Below are positions 27,905 through 36,487 of a DNA stretch of 64,000 nt, in pieces. Position 1 is the stretch's first letter. Every line of letters starts with the position of its first letter. The stretch lies in assembly GCF_018613235.1 (NCBI RefSeq), contig NZ_JAGGQP010000003.1, positions 1 through 64,000 on the forward strand, read 5' to 3'. The notes below the pieces were generated by a model, which ran no database searches, was not told the origin of the DNA, and saw only the letters and a list, made by a program, of their open reading frames with translations. Position numbers and translations under genes: made by a program. The stretch is from Bacillus sp. ISL-41 (GTDB lineage: Bacteria; Bacillota; Bacilli; Bacillales; Cytobacillaceae).

Positions 27905-29050
27905 CTACAAACCCAGGTTTTTAGCAATGATGGTTTTCATGATTTCGTTCGTTCCGGCATAGATGCTGGCAACCGGGATATCACGGAACCTTCTCGCAAT
28001 CTCGTATTCTTCCATGTATCCATAACCACCGTGGAGCTGCATGCATTCGGCGGCGATTTTCCTCGCGCTGTCTGTCAGCTTCCACTTTGCCATCGATACC
28101 TTTGTGACAACATCCTTGCCTTCGATATGCTCGGCAATCAGCTGGTCAAGGAAAGCTCTGCCCATTTCGATTTCTGTCGCCATCTCGACAATCTTGAATT
28201 GCGTATTCTGGAACTTGCTGACCGGTTTGCCAAATGCTTCACGGCTTTTTACATACTCTATTGTCTGCTTCAGCATGACCTCGGATGCGGTCTGGGCGGC
28301 AATCGCAACAAGCAGTCGTTCCTGCTGGAGCTTTTCCATTAAATAAAGGAAGCCTTTCCCTTCCTCACCTAGCAGGTTTTCCTTTGGAACACGGCAATCT
28401 TCGAATATAAGCTCTGCCGTATCCTGACAGTGAAGCCCCACTTTATTCAGCTTCCTCCCACGGGAAAAACCAGGTGTATCCCGCTCAACGACTAGCAAGC
28501 TGACACCTTTATGCTTTGGGTTCGCTTTTGGATCGGTTTTGCAGGCTACGACAATCAAATCAGACTGGATTCCGTTGGTGATGAATGTCTTTTGCCCATT
28601 TAAAATATAGTGGTCTCCATTAAGGATTGCTGTTGTCTTTATGTTTGCCAGATCCGACCCTGTCCCTGGCTCCGTCATCGCAATCGCCGTAATGGCTTTA
28701 CCTGTCGTGCAATTTGGCAGCCAGCGTTTTTTCTGTTCTTCTGTCCCGTAGGCAGTAATATATGGGACCACAATGTCGTTATGCAGCCCTACTCCAACCA
28801 GACCTGAGCCCACCCTCTCAAGTTCTTCATTGATGACAACTGCGAATCCCCAGTCGACTTCACTGCCGCCGTAATCTTCATCGATATCAGGGCAAAGATA
28901 GCCCTGCTCGCCCATTTTCTCCCAGAAGGATCGCGGTATCATTCGCTCTTCCTCCCACTGTTCGTAAAATGGATATGCCTCCTTCTCTAAAAACTTCCTC
29001 AGTGACCTGCGAAAAATTTCATGGTCATCCGTTAAATAAGGATGTTTCAT
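27905..29050 (-). CDS. Acyl-CoA dehydrogenase (FAD)
   Basis: First oxidation of beta-oxidation, forming trans-2-enoyl-CoA and passing electrons to ETF. The 381 residues have the family signatures AMTEPGTGSDLANIKT and QLHGGYGYMEEYEIARRFRD, and the catalytic Glu in IYAGTNEIMK. Closest in style to the short/branched or long-chain group; chain length cannot be fixed. GAAAGGGGAG precedes the ATG. Second gene of the sigma-54 controlled unit. Confidence 0.94.
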   Translation of the reverse strand: MKHPYLTDDHEIFRRSLRKFLEKEAYPFYEQWEEERMIPRSFWEKMGEQGYLCPDIDEDYGGSEVDWGFAVVINEELERVGSGLVGVGLHNDIVVPYITAYGTEEQKKRWLPNCTTGKAITAIAMTEPGTGSDLANIKTTAILNGDHYILNGQKTFITNGIQSDLIVVACKTDPKANPKHKGVSLLVVERDTPGFSRGRKLNKVGLHCQDTAELIFEDCRVPKENLLGEEGKGFLYLMEKLQQERLLVAIAAQTASEVMLKQTIEYVKSREAFGKPVSKFQNTQFKIVEMATEIEMGRAFLDQLIAEHIEGKDVVTKVSMAKWKLTDSARKIAAECMQLHGGYGYMEEYEIARRFRDIPVASIYAGTNEIMKTIIAKNLGL

Positions 29051-29077
29051 AAATGCTCTCCCCTTTCACTCAAATAA

Positions 29078-30601
29078 TTAAAACTTCACTTCATTCAGTT
29101 TCCGGCGAAGCTGGTATTTCAGGATTTTACCAGAAGCATTCCTTGGCAATGCCTCTTCGATAAATATTTTTCTCGGAACTTTGTATCCTGCAAGTTTTTG
29201 GCGGCAAAAAGCTTTAAGTTCCTGCTCATCAACGACTGCATCCTGCTTTGGCACGATGACTGCGCAGACCGCTTCTCCCCACACCTCATCTGGCAGACCG
29301 ATGATTGCTGCCTCCAGTACGGCAGGGTGTTCATAAAGAACCTCTTCTACTTCAATTGAATAAACATTTTCCCCGCCGGAAATGATCATGTCTTTTTTCC
29401 GGTCGACCAGGGTGATATATCCGTTTTCATCGACGGTTGCTAGGTCACCGGTATAAAGCCAGCCGTCCTTGATTGTTTTAGCCGTTTCTTCAGGCTTTTT
29501 ATAGTATTCTTTCATGATGGACTCGCCTTTGATGACGAACTCGCCGACTGCCCCAGGCTTAATATCCTTACCTTCTTCATCCACCACTCTAGCTTCTGTC
29601 AGGAACGCGGCTTTTCCTCCCTTTCCAAGGTGGTGCCTGTGCCCTTCCGGACCGAGCAGAATGCCGCCAGGACCAGCCTCGGTCAGGCCGCATAGATTGT
29701 AAAATTGGTCAGTCTTGAAAAGCTCCATGCTTTTGCGGACAAGTTCTGGAGCCATTGGTGCAGCACCATAACCGCATCTTTTGATCGAAGATAGGTCATA
29801 ATCAGAAGCATTCGGCACCTGCAGCATAAAGTTGTACATCGCCGGGACTCCAAAAAAGTGGGTGATTTTATGTTGCTGGATTGCTTCAAGCGTTGTAACC
29901 GGATGAAAGTCCCGATGGATGATATGGGTTGCCCCAAGAACGACGCCTGATAACAGGAATAGATTAAGCTGTGCCGAGTGGAACAGCGGAGCGATATGGA
30001 GGATTCTTTCCTCCTGGTTGATTCCCATGCTGATCATCATCGTCAGGCCGACATTGAAGACTCGTTTATGGTCAAACAGGGCACCCTTGGGCCTGCCGGT
30101 TGTCCCGGACGTATACAAGATTTCAAGATCATCATCATTGCTGACTTCAATTTGTGGATCATCGGCATTTTTGGAAAAGACTTTATCGAATGAATGATGT
30201 CCAACTGCTTTAGGGGTTCCAGTAGTGATAACATGCGCTGTATTTGTTCCTTCACGTGCTGAAGTAATGATATCCTCGAACTCATCATCGCAAATCACCA
30301 ACACAGTGCCGGACTGTTCGAGTATGTAATGGACCTCGGATGCTGTCAGGCGGAAATTCACCGGCACAATCACCGCACCGATTTTAGCTCCTGCAAAAAA
30401 AGCAAACACAAACTGATCAGAGTTTTTCATCATTAAAGCAACCCTGTCGCCTTTGTTAACCCCCAGACTGAGCAGACCGTGGGCAAACTTGTTCACTTCC
30501 TCATTAAACTGCTTGTATGTAAAGCTCCTGTCTTCACATTGAATCGCGAGCTTCTCCGGTGTTTTCCTTGCATTTTGCGCTAAATATGAACCGATATCCA
30601 T
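29078..30601 (-). CDS. Long-chain acyl-CoA synthetase, first gene of the sigma-54 operon
   Basis: AMP-forming ligase of 507 residues: P-loop LYTSGTTGRPKG, CGLTEAGPGG, YTGDLATVDENGYITLVDRKKD, and the catalytic Lys in NASGKILK. It begins the unit ligase, dehydrogenase, thiolase, ligase, CaiB, ligase. The ATG at 30601 has AGGGGGG upstream and lies about 40 bases from the predicted sigma-54 start site. The substrate is unknown. Confidence 0.92.
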   Translation of the reverse strand: MDIGSYLAQNARKTPEKLAIQCEDRSFTYKQFNEEVNKFAHGLLSLGVNKGDRVALMMKNSDQFVFAFFAGAKIGAVIVPVNFRLTASEVHYILEQSGTVLVICDDEFEDIITSAREGTNTAHVITTGTPKAVGHHSFDKVFSKNADDPQIEVSNDDDLEILYTSGTTGRPKGALFDHKRVFNVGLTMMISMGINQEERILHIAPLFHSAQLNLFLLSGVVLGATHIIHRDFHPVTTLEAIQQHKITHFFGVPAMYNFMLQVPNASDYDLSSIKRCGYGAAPMAPELVRKSMELFKTDQFYNLCGLTEAGPGGILLGPEGHRHHLGKGGKAAFLTEARVVDEEGKDIKPGAVGEFVIKGESIMKEYYKKPEETAKTIKDGWLYTGDLATVDENGYITLVDRKKDMIISGGENVYSIEVEEVLYEHPAVLEAAIIGLPDEVWGEAVCAVIVPKQDAVVDEQELKAFCRQKLAGYKVPRKIFIEEALPRNASGKILKYQLRRKLNEVKF

Positions 30602-30650
30602 ACAGAACTTCCCCCCTGGTCAAATTCGAAAACGCCTTCATCATTTTATA

Positions 30651-30666
30651 TGCAATAATTATGCCA
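30651..30666 (-). promoter_or_regulatory. Sigma-54 (-24/-12) promoter of the acyl-CoA operon
   Basis: On the minus strand TGGCAT, AATTA, TTGCA: one mismatch to the consensus TGGCAC-N5-TTGCA, with the obligatory GG and GC exactly ten bases apart. The predicted transcript start is near 30640. The activator is encoded at 31063-33111. Confidence 0.85.
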
Positions 30667-30727
30667 ATTTTCCAAAAATAGAGAAGACAGTGACAACCAA
30701 GGAGGAATAAGCATATGTGCCCTGCAA

Positions 30728-30761
30728 AGTGTCCGAAAATTGGACACTGTATTTGGACATT
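30728..30761. promoter_or_regulatory. Upstream activator site for the sigma-54 promoter
   Basis: AGTGTCC (30728-30734), seven bases, GGACACT (30742-30748) is a perfect inverted repeat, and a third half-site GGACA follows at 30755. Its centre is about 98 bases upstream of the predicted start. The same design occurs before the dehydrogenase gene at 33276-34043. Confidence 0.78.
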
Positions 30762-30817
30762 TAAATAGAAGGTGGTTATTGAACCAATAAAACAAAAAAT
30801 TCCGGGAGAAATCTTTT

Positions 30818-30915
30818 TTTATTGCTCGTTTCAGCAGTTTACAGGGTAGTTCATGTCCTTAATTTTTTTAGTGGCGAAGTTCACAACTTTATTGGCCATA
30901 TCCAAAATTTATTGG
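30818..30915. repeat. TTTA-type tandem array (20-21 bp steps)
   Basis: TTTA-led units start at 30818 (TTTATTGC), 30838 (TTTACAGG), 30867 (TTTAGTGG), 30888 and 30908 (both TTTATTGG); steps 20, 29, 21, 20. The unit GTGGCGAAGTTCACAAC is shared with the array at 39136-39215. The last unit runs into the hairpin at 30915-30951. Confidence 0.65.
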
Positions 30916-30951
30916 CGAACTGGAAAAAATCATTAATTTTTTCCAGTTCGC
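30915..30951 (-). terminator. Long hairpin, probable terminator of the sigma-54 activator gene
   Basis: GCGAACTGGAAAAAAT (30915-30930) and ATTTTTTCCAGTTCGC (30936-30951) form a perfect 16-bp stem with a five-base loop. It lies 112 bases past the activator stop codon; the exterior U-run is weak. Confidence 0.6.
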
Positions 30952-31062
30952 AGAAGATATGTGCAAATTTACTTTTTTCCACAGGTAATAAGACGAATAG
31001 CAGCAGTCCAAACAAAAAGAAAGGCGGCATCATGCCAGTATTTTTTAAAATACATATAGTTC

Positions 31063-33111
31063 TTACACGCTCAGCTGGTATTTCTTTATTTTTTCATAAA
31101 GTCCTGAGCGGCTGATGCCTAAAAGCCTTGCTGCCTTTGCTTTGTTTCCGTTCGCCTGGGAGAGCGCTTTTCTGATGGCTCCAAGCTCGGCATCTTCTGC
31201 AAGGCTAATCTGTTCGCCAAGCGGGCTGGATAACTGAGAGATTAGATAGTCCGGCAGGTCCTCAGCCTGAATTTTCCCATGCTCGGCAAAGGTCATCGCG
31301 CGTTCAAGAACATTTCGCAGTTCCCTCACATTGCCCGGCCATTCATATCGTAGTAGTGCGGTCTTTGCCTTTGAAGAGATACCGGTGATGCTCGTGCCCA
31401 GCATCGAATTCAATTCTTTCATTAAACCGATGATCAAATACTCGACATCATGAACACGTTCCCTTAACGGCGGAATATTCAACGATATGACGTTCAGGCG
31501 ATAATAAAGGTCCTCCCTGAACTCTCCCCGCTTCACCATTTCTTCCAGGTTGCGGTTTGTCGCTGCGATAATACGGACATCGACCTTCACCCGGATATTT
31601 CCGCCGACCCTGTAAAACTCCCGCTCCTGCAGGACCCTCAATAGTTTCGCCTGAAGGGAGAGTGACATATCGCCGATTTCATCGAGGAAAAGCGTCCCGC
31701 CATTCGCAAGGTCAAACTTCCCGATTTTACCGCGCTGCTTTGCCCCTGTAAAGGCACCTTCTTCATATCCGAAGAACTCTGATTCGAGCAGGTCCTCCGG
31801 GATCGCGGCACAATTGACAACAACAAACTTGCCTTCGCTCCGGGCGCTGCTGTTATGGATGGCATGCGCGAACAATTCTTTCCCTGTACCGCTTTCACCC
31901 CTGACCAGGACAGTTGACCTTCCTTTCGCTGCTTTGGCAGCACTCTTCTTTAATTTTTCCATATAAGGATCTTCGCTGAAAATATGATCCCAGGTGAACC
32001 TCGCCGACTCTGATTTCTGCAGCTGCTGGTGGTAAAAGCTTGCCTTGTTCTCCGCTTTCTGGAGTCTCTTGAACAGATCGTTGACCTCATTCAGCTGGCG
32101 GAACATCACTTTTCCAATCGCTCCGATCACCTTGCCATCCTTTTTGATTGGAATCCGATGTACAATATATCTTATTCCGTTTATCTGGTGAAAATCGCTT
32201 ACCTCCGCCATTTCTGAGCTAAATACATTGCCAAGCTTCAGCTGAGGAAGTACTTGATCAATCGGTTTATACAAAACTTCTTTTTTTTCCAAATTGAACA
32301 ATTCAAGCAACGGCGGGCTGACCATCGTGATCATGTTCTTTTCGTCTGTCATCAGGATTCCATCATATGCATTCTCGAGCGTCGTCTCGATTGTCAGCTT
32401 CAGCTTTTTGACCGTCTCCAGTTCTTCTGCCATTTTTTCAAATTCAGAAATATCCTGGAATAACAGAATCTTCCCTTCCTCATGATTCACTGTTTCATAG
32501 GAAGAGATATGTAGAATTGATTTGAACTTTTCATAATGATGGGGTGAATTTTCTTCATTCAACAAGCCGGGAAAAACCTCGCCGATCTCCTTAGAAATGA
32601 TTGATTCAACGGACCGGCCGCTGATTTTGGCAAATGCTTCATTTGCATACACCACCATCATCCTGCCGTCAGTCATGAGCACACCGATATTGGAATGCTT
32701 CAGGATCGTTTCCAGCTGGTCCTTGAGTGTATTCGCAGATTTTAACAGAGCGACCACCATATCGGTTTTGGTCAGTAAACCGATGACCTTATCCTGCTCA
32801 TCAAGCACGACCCCTGTCCCAACCTTGCTCGTTTTAACAATTTGCTCGATTTCACGGTAAGGGGTGTCAATACGGATGGACCTTGCTTGCTTCTTTATGT
32901 ATGGCTGGATTGGTGCCTCCAGCGGACTGCCATCCAGAATCATTTGATAAAGCCCGCTCCGGGTAAAAACGCCCTGCAAATTCCGCTCGGCGTCTGTCAC
33001 GGGCAGAAGATTCCATTTCATTTCTTTGAAAATTCCAATTGCCTCTCTTAATGTTGTTTTTTCCGTGACCTTGCAGTCGACAGGCGTCACAATATTCTTG
33101 AATTCAATCAT
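31063..33111 (-). CDS. Sigma-54-dependent transcriptional activator with CBS and PAS sensors
   Basis: Bacterial enhancer-binding protein of 682 residues. In order: two CBS domains (about 1-125), two PAS domains (about 130-345), an AAA+ core with Walker A GESGTGKE (near 405), the sigma-54 contact loop GAFTGA and Walker B GGTLFLDEIGD, and a Fis-type helix-turn-helix (GNKAKAARLLGISRSGLYEKI). The architecture is that of RocR/BkdR-like regulators with adenylate- or acyl-CoA-sensing CBS modules. AAGGAGGG precedes the ATG. It is flanked on both sides by units carrying sigma-54 promoters, so these are its likely targets. Confidence 0.93.
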   Translation of the reverse strand: MIEFKNIVTPVDCKVTEKTTLREAIGIFKEMKWNLLPVTDAERNLQGVFTRSGLYQMILDGSPLEAPIQPYIKKQARSIRIDTPYREIEQIVKTSKVGTGVVLDEQDKVIGLLTKTDMVVALLKSANTLKDQLETILKHSNIGVLMTDGRMMVVYANEAFAKISGRSVESIISKEIGEVFPGLLNEENSPHHYEKFKSILHISSYETVNHEEGKILLFQDISEFEKMAEELETVKKLKLTIETTLENAYDGILMTDEKNMITMVSPPLLELFNLEKKEVLYKPIDQVLPQLKLGNVFSSEMAEVSDFHQINGIRYIVHRIPIKKDGKVIGAIGKVMFRQLNEVNDLFKRLQKAENKASFYHQQLQKSESARFTWDHIFSEDPYMEKLKKSAAKAAKGRSTVLVRGESGTGKELFAHAIHNSSARSEGKFVVVNCAAIPEDLLESEFFGYEEGAFTGAKQRGKIGKFDLANGGTLFLDEIGDMSLSLQAKLLRVLQEREFYRVGGNIRVKVDVRIIAATNRNLEEMVKRGEFREDLYYRLNVISLNIPPLRERVHDVEYLIIGLMKELNSMLGTSITGISSKAKTALLRYEWPGNVRELRNVLERAMTFAEHGKIQAEDLPDYLISQLSSPLGEQISLAEDAELGAIRKALSQANGNKAKAARLLGISRSGLYEKIKKYQLSV

Positions 33112-33198
33112 TCATTTCCCTCCTTCAGTTGAGAGATTTCTGAATATTATAACTTCAATTATATAGCACTGCTGCGGAAAGGTACACTTATTGAATGT

Positions 33199-33232
33199 AA
33201 AAAAACCTGCTCCCAGATGAGGAGCAGGTTTT
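33199..33232 (-). terminator. Terminator of the 3-hydroxyacyl-CoA dehydrogenase gene
   Basis: AAAACCTGCTCC (33202-33213) and GGAGCAGGTTTT (33221-33232), a 12-bp stem followed on the minus strand by seven T. It isolates the dehydrogenase from the activator gene. Confidence 0.9.
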
Positions 33233-33275
33233 AAAGGTGCATGACTTTAATCAATATAAATGCGTTACAATGAAA

Positions 33276-34043
33276 TTATTTCGGCTGCATCCGGATGGCT
33301 CCGTCTAGGCGGATTGTTTCGCCATTCAGCATTGGATTGGTCAGGATGCTTTCAGCAAGCAGCGCATATTCCTCGGGATAACCCAGACGCTGCGGGAATG
33401 GTACCATTTTTCCTAGAGAATCCCTTGCTTCTGCTGGGAGAGAATCGAACATTGGCGTATGAAAAAGCCCTGGTGCAATTGTCATGACCCTGATCCCATA
33501 TGCAGCAAGCTCTCTGGCAATTGGCAGCGTCATGCCGACAACACCGCCTTTTGAAGCACTGTAGGCAGCCTGCCCGATCTGGCCATCAAACGCGGCAACA
33601 GATGCTGTATTAATGATGACGCCCCGCTCGCCAAGTTCATTCGCCTCATTTTTTGACATCTGTTCTGAAGCAAGCCTGATGACATTAAAGGTTCCTATCA
33701 AGTTGATGGAAATTACTTTTGAGAACATGTCCAGGGAATGGACACCTTTTCGTGATAACAGCTTGCCTGCAACTCCAATTCCTGCACAGTTAACAACCGT
33801 GTTGATCGACCCCAATGATTCAATTGCTTTGTTGATCGCATTCAATACTTCTTTCTCACTTATTACATCCGTTTTAATAAATATTGCCTGTTCTCCAAGT
33901 TCTTTAACGAGAGCATCCCCGCGTTCTACAGATAAATCAAGGATCGCTGCCTTCCCCCCTTGCTCTACGATTCTCCTGACAGTTGCTTCTCCCAACCCAG
34001 ACGCTCCGCCTGTAACAATCGCTCTTACTTCACTCATTTTCAT
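33276..34043 (-). CDS. 3-hydroxyacyl-CoA dehydrogenase type 2 (HSD10-like SDR)
   Basis: NAD-dependent oxidation of 3-hydroxyacyl-CoA to 3-ketoacyl-CoA, the step before the thiolase encoded in the neighbouring unit. The 255 residues show [14 protein letters not shown], catalytic Ser/Tyr/Lys in [20 protein letters not shown] followed by KGG, and the type-2 ending [16 protein letters not shown]. The start is ATG at 34043, eight bases after GGGGG; the frame extends to 34091, but that part lies upstream of the predicted sigma-54 transcript start near 34076. Confidence 0.92.
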   Translation of the reverse strand: MKMSEVRAIVTGGASGLGEATVRRIVEQGGKAAILDLSVERGDALVKELGEQAIFIKTDVISEKEVLNAINKAIESLGSINTVVNCAGIGVAGKLLSRKGVHSLDMFSKVISINLIGTFNVIRLASEQMSKNEANELGERGVIINTASVAAFDGQIGQAAYSASKGGVVGMTLPIARELAAYGIRVMTIAPGLFHTPMFDSLPAEARDSLGKMVPFPQRLGYPEEYALLAESILTNPMLNGETIRLDGAIRMQPK

Positions 34044-34086
34044 AATTTTTGACCCCCACTTCTCTAAAATTGTTAGTTTTATATAA

Positions 34087-34102
34087 AGCAAGAATCGTGC
34101 CA
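34087..34102 (-). promoter_or_regulatory. Sigma-54 (-24/-12) promoter of the 3-hydroxyacyl-CoA dehydrogenase gene
   Basis: Minus strand TGGCAC, GATTC, TTGCT: a full consensus match with GG and GC ten bases apart. The predicted start is near 34076, 33 bases before the ATG. Confidence 0.92.
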
Positions 34103-34141
34103 GGTCTGTTTTGCATGAACATTAAGGGGTTATTAGAGATA

Positions 34142-34182
34142 AGTGTCCAGTTATAGGACAGTTTCATGGAAAAATGGACACT
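34142..34182. promoter_or_regulatory. Upstream activator site for the second sigma-54 promoter
   Basis: AGTGTCC (34142-34148), seven bases, GGACAGT (34156-34162), plus a third half-site GGACACT (34176-34182). Spacer length and half-sites match the site at 30728-30761. Centre about 76 bases upstream of the predicted start. Confidence 0.78.
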
Positions 34183-34243
34183 TGGAGACTTTGAGCTGCA
34201 GACTTCAATCCAGGCTTGTGTCATTTTTTACTAGATAGAATGC

Positions 34244-34340
34244 TTTATCCCCGTTGGATTGGTTTTTATCCTCGTTGAATCGAATTTAATCCCCGTTGAT
34301 CCCGAGTTATTCACCGTTGAAGCTAATTTATTCCCCGTTG
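34244..34340. repeat. TTTAT-type tandem array, exact 21-bp period
   Basis: Five units. The core [C]CCCGTTG or a one- or two-base variant starts at 34249, 34270, 34291, 34312 and 34333, exactly 21 bp apart; four units begin TTTAT or TTAAT and are followed by variable 5-7 base fillers. Non-coding, between the activator site and the terminator of the EamA gene. Confidence 0.8.
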
Positions 34341-34380
34341 GCCTAAAGTCGATTTTAATACCTAGGGTTTCTTTTTAGCG

Positions 34381-34410
34381 AAAAAAATGCAGAGCATAAG
34401 CCCTGCATTT
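34381..34410 (-). terminator. Terminator of the EamA transporter gene
   Basis: AAATGCAG (34385-34392) and CTGCATTT (34403-34410), followed by a run of T on the minus strand, ten bases past the stop codon. Confidence 0.85.
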
Positions 34411-34420
34411 AATTTCGATA

Positions 34421-35338
34421 TTAAGCTGCGTTCCGTTTTATCCGGTTTCTCAGCAACAATTCCTCAAGTGCTCCTGATCCGAATATGACACCGGAAACGA
34501 TAAAAATTAATCCCAGCAGGTGCGAAGAGGTAATATGCTCCCCGAGGAAGATGGCTGCGAACATGATTGACAGGAATGTATTCAGGTTCAGGAAAATGGA
34601 TGCTTCCGCTGGTCCGGCTTTGCCAATTGCGTAATTGTAGAGCATGTGCCCTACTGCGGTCGCGAAGATTGCTGAAGCGAAAAACACGCTCCACACTCCT
34701 AGGGAACCATTACTTAAGCTTGCTAATCCACCTGGTTCCTTCCATAGTCCGATAAAAAACATCAGGATTGAGCCGAAAATCAGCATATATCCTGTTAGCA
34801 GACGGGGATCCAGTGTTTTTGCTGCTTTTGAAATAATGATGAAGCTGATCGCCTGAGATAGTATGGACAGAAATACATAAAAATCACCAATCGACATGCC
34901 TGACAGTCCTGTGCTCCCTGCCATCACAGTCAACGAGACGCCAATCCCTCCAAAGATAAAACCGAGTGTCCGTACAAATGTCAGACGTTTCCCAAGGAAT
35001 AAAATTGCCATCAAAGCCGTCAGCAATGGGCCCATGCCGAGGATCAGACCACCGTTAACAGCAGATGTCACTTTTAAACCAATGCCAAGGAATAAATGGT
35101 GGCCAGTGACATTCAGGATTGCCCCGCCTAATATATATTTCCACTCCTGCCTGTACGGCATCCGTACTTTTTTCAAGAAAAATAGAATGATAAACACCGA
35201 GACTCCAGCCGTGAAGACGCGGAGAGAAGTGATTGTGATTGGCGGAAAATTCCCTACTATAACTTTTAGGGCCGTTACATTCATTCCCCACAAAAACATG
35301 ACCCCAGTAAGTATTAAATAGATTTGAAGATTTTTCAC
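34421..35338 (-). CDS. EamA/DMT family transporter
   Basis: Inner-membrane metabolite exporter with ten predicted transmembrane helices in two EamA repeats (the first ends in GIGLKVTSAVNGGLILGMGP, the second in GKAGPAEASIFLNL). About 305 residues from a GTG at 35338, which has GAAGGAA at proper distance; an ATG six codons upstream has no ribosome site. The substrate cannot be predicted. Confidence 0.88.
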   Translation of the reverse strand: MKNLQIYLILTGVMFLWGMNVTALKVIVGNFPPITITSLRVFTAGVSVFIILFFLKKVRMPYRQEWKYILGGAILNVTGHHLFLGIGLKVTSAVNGGLILGMGPLLTALMAILFLGKRLTFVRTLGFIFGGIGVSLTVMAGSTGLSGMSIGDFYVFLSILSQAISFIIISKAAKTLDPRLLTGYMLIFGSILMFFIGLWKEPGGLASLSNGSLGVWSVFFASAIFATAVGHMLYNYAIGKAGPAEASIFLNLNTFLSIMFAAIFLGEHITSSHLLGLIFIVSGVIFGSGALEELLLRNRIKRNAA

Positions 35339-35595
35339 GTTGTTTCCTTCTTTCATTTAAACGGTTAAAGCATAACTAACATTCTACTCCTTTTTTTTAA
35401 AAGGGCAAGAGAGAGGAATACCAACTTTTTACCACCAAGAATAATAAGTACCAAAAATAAAGGATAAATGTCTCATAGGGTGCTAGGTTAAAAGAACGGT
35501 TTGTTATAAAATCCTTCAAAAACCGACAAAAAGAGGTTTAAAAATCTGAATGCTATTTCGGAAAGATAGATACCGCTATGAAGGGAGGTGAAAGA

Positions 35596-36468
35596 ATGCA
35601 CTTCCGACAACTGATCATTACTGGCTTTATTGCGGGTGCAGCTATGTTGGTACCTGACATCGCTTTTGCTGAAAAAGGGTCAAATGCCGGAAAGCCTGTG
35701 GCTGCTGAACAAGTTACTCTGCCAGATAAGGCTGAGAATTCCCAGACTTCTGAAAAGACTCCAGCAAAACCTGCTGCCAAAAACCAGCCGGTGCAGAAGC
35801 CAGTCGTTCAAAAACCAGCCCAGGCAAAACCGAAACAGAAGCCTGCTAAAGCAGTGGAATCAAATAGGAAAGCTCAATCATTCAAGAAAAATGAGAAAGC
35901 GCCCCTGCCTCAAAAGGCAAAAGCTTTGATCAACGAGAAGTCAAAACAGGAAAAACATAGAACAAAGCATAGCAATAAACTAAGCAATAAAGATGCTTTA
36001 AAGTCCAAACATAATAAGGGGAATTACGCAAAAGAAACACAGCGCAGATCACCTAGGTTAAAGGAAAAGGTTGAGCCATCCAAGGAGTCAGCAGCGATAC
36101 CGTCAGTAGTTAAATCTACAGCAAAGACGGCAAGCAAAGAAACGCCTTTAGTTAAAGATGATGAAAAGGATTCATCCAAGAACGAGAGGTATCCTAAGGG
36201 TGACAACATTCCTAACCCTCCTTCACGCACGAAGGCTTCAGGGGGGCCGTCAAGTGACAGGACAAGTTATGGAAACGCGAGCACTTTCATTAACGATAAG
36301 TGGTTTGTTTGGGATGAATCATTTAATTTAAATCTCCTGCAGCCGTATACATCGCGAGTTGCTGTTTTTCAAAGCCAGTGGGTCAATGCCCCGCCATCAC
36401 CGCCACCGCTCAAAGCTCCTGCTTTTTTACCGTATACCGACGCAATAGCCACGGAAAACGTTAAATAA
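35596..36468 (+). CDS. Secreted lysine-rich low-complexity protein, unknown
   Basis: Not recognised. 290 residues: a signal peptide (MHFRQLIITGFIAGAAMLVP then DIAFA, cleavage near residue 25), then a long Lys/Pro/Ala/Gln-rich disordered region (KPAAKNQPVQKPVVQKPAQ), Ser/Lys-rich segments, and a short aromatic-rich C-terminal patch (NDKWFVWDESFNLNLLQPY) that may be the only folded part. Strongly basic overall. No sorting signal, SLH or LysM. The ATG at 35596 follows GGGAGGTG. It is 19 bases upstream of the acidic protein gene, so the two are probably co-expressed. Confidence 0.72.
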   Translation: MHFRQLIITGFIAGAAMLVPDIAFAEKGSNAGKPVAAEQVTLPDKAENSQTSEKTPAKPAAKNQPVQKPVVQKPAQAKPKQKPAKAVESNRKAQSFKKNEKAPLPQKAKALINEKSKQEKHRTKHSNKLSNKDALKSKHNKGNYAKETQRRSPRLKEKVEPSKESAAIPSVVKSTAKTASKETPLVKDDEKDSSKNERYPKGDNIPNPPSRTKASGGPSSDRTSYGNASTFINDKWFVWDESFNLNLLQPYTSRVAVFQSQWVNAPPSPPPLKAPAFLPYTDAIATENVK

Positions 36469-36487
36469 AAGGGAGCGAATTATTAAA

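Noticed and set aside
30810-31030. Minus-strand 50-residue hydrophobic frame starting MMPPFFLFGL
   Set aside because: No ribosome site, and its second half is encoded by the repeat array and hairpin, so it is probably fortuitous.
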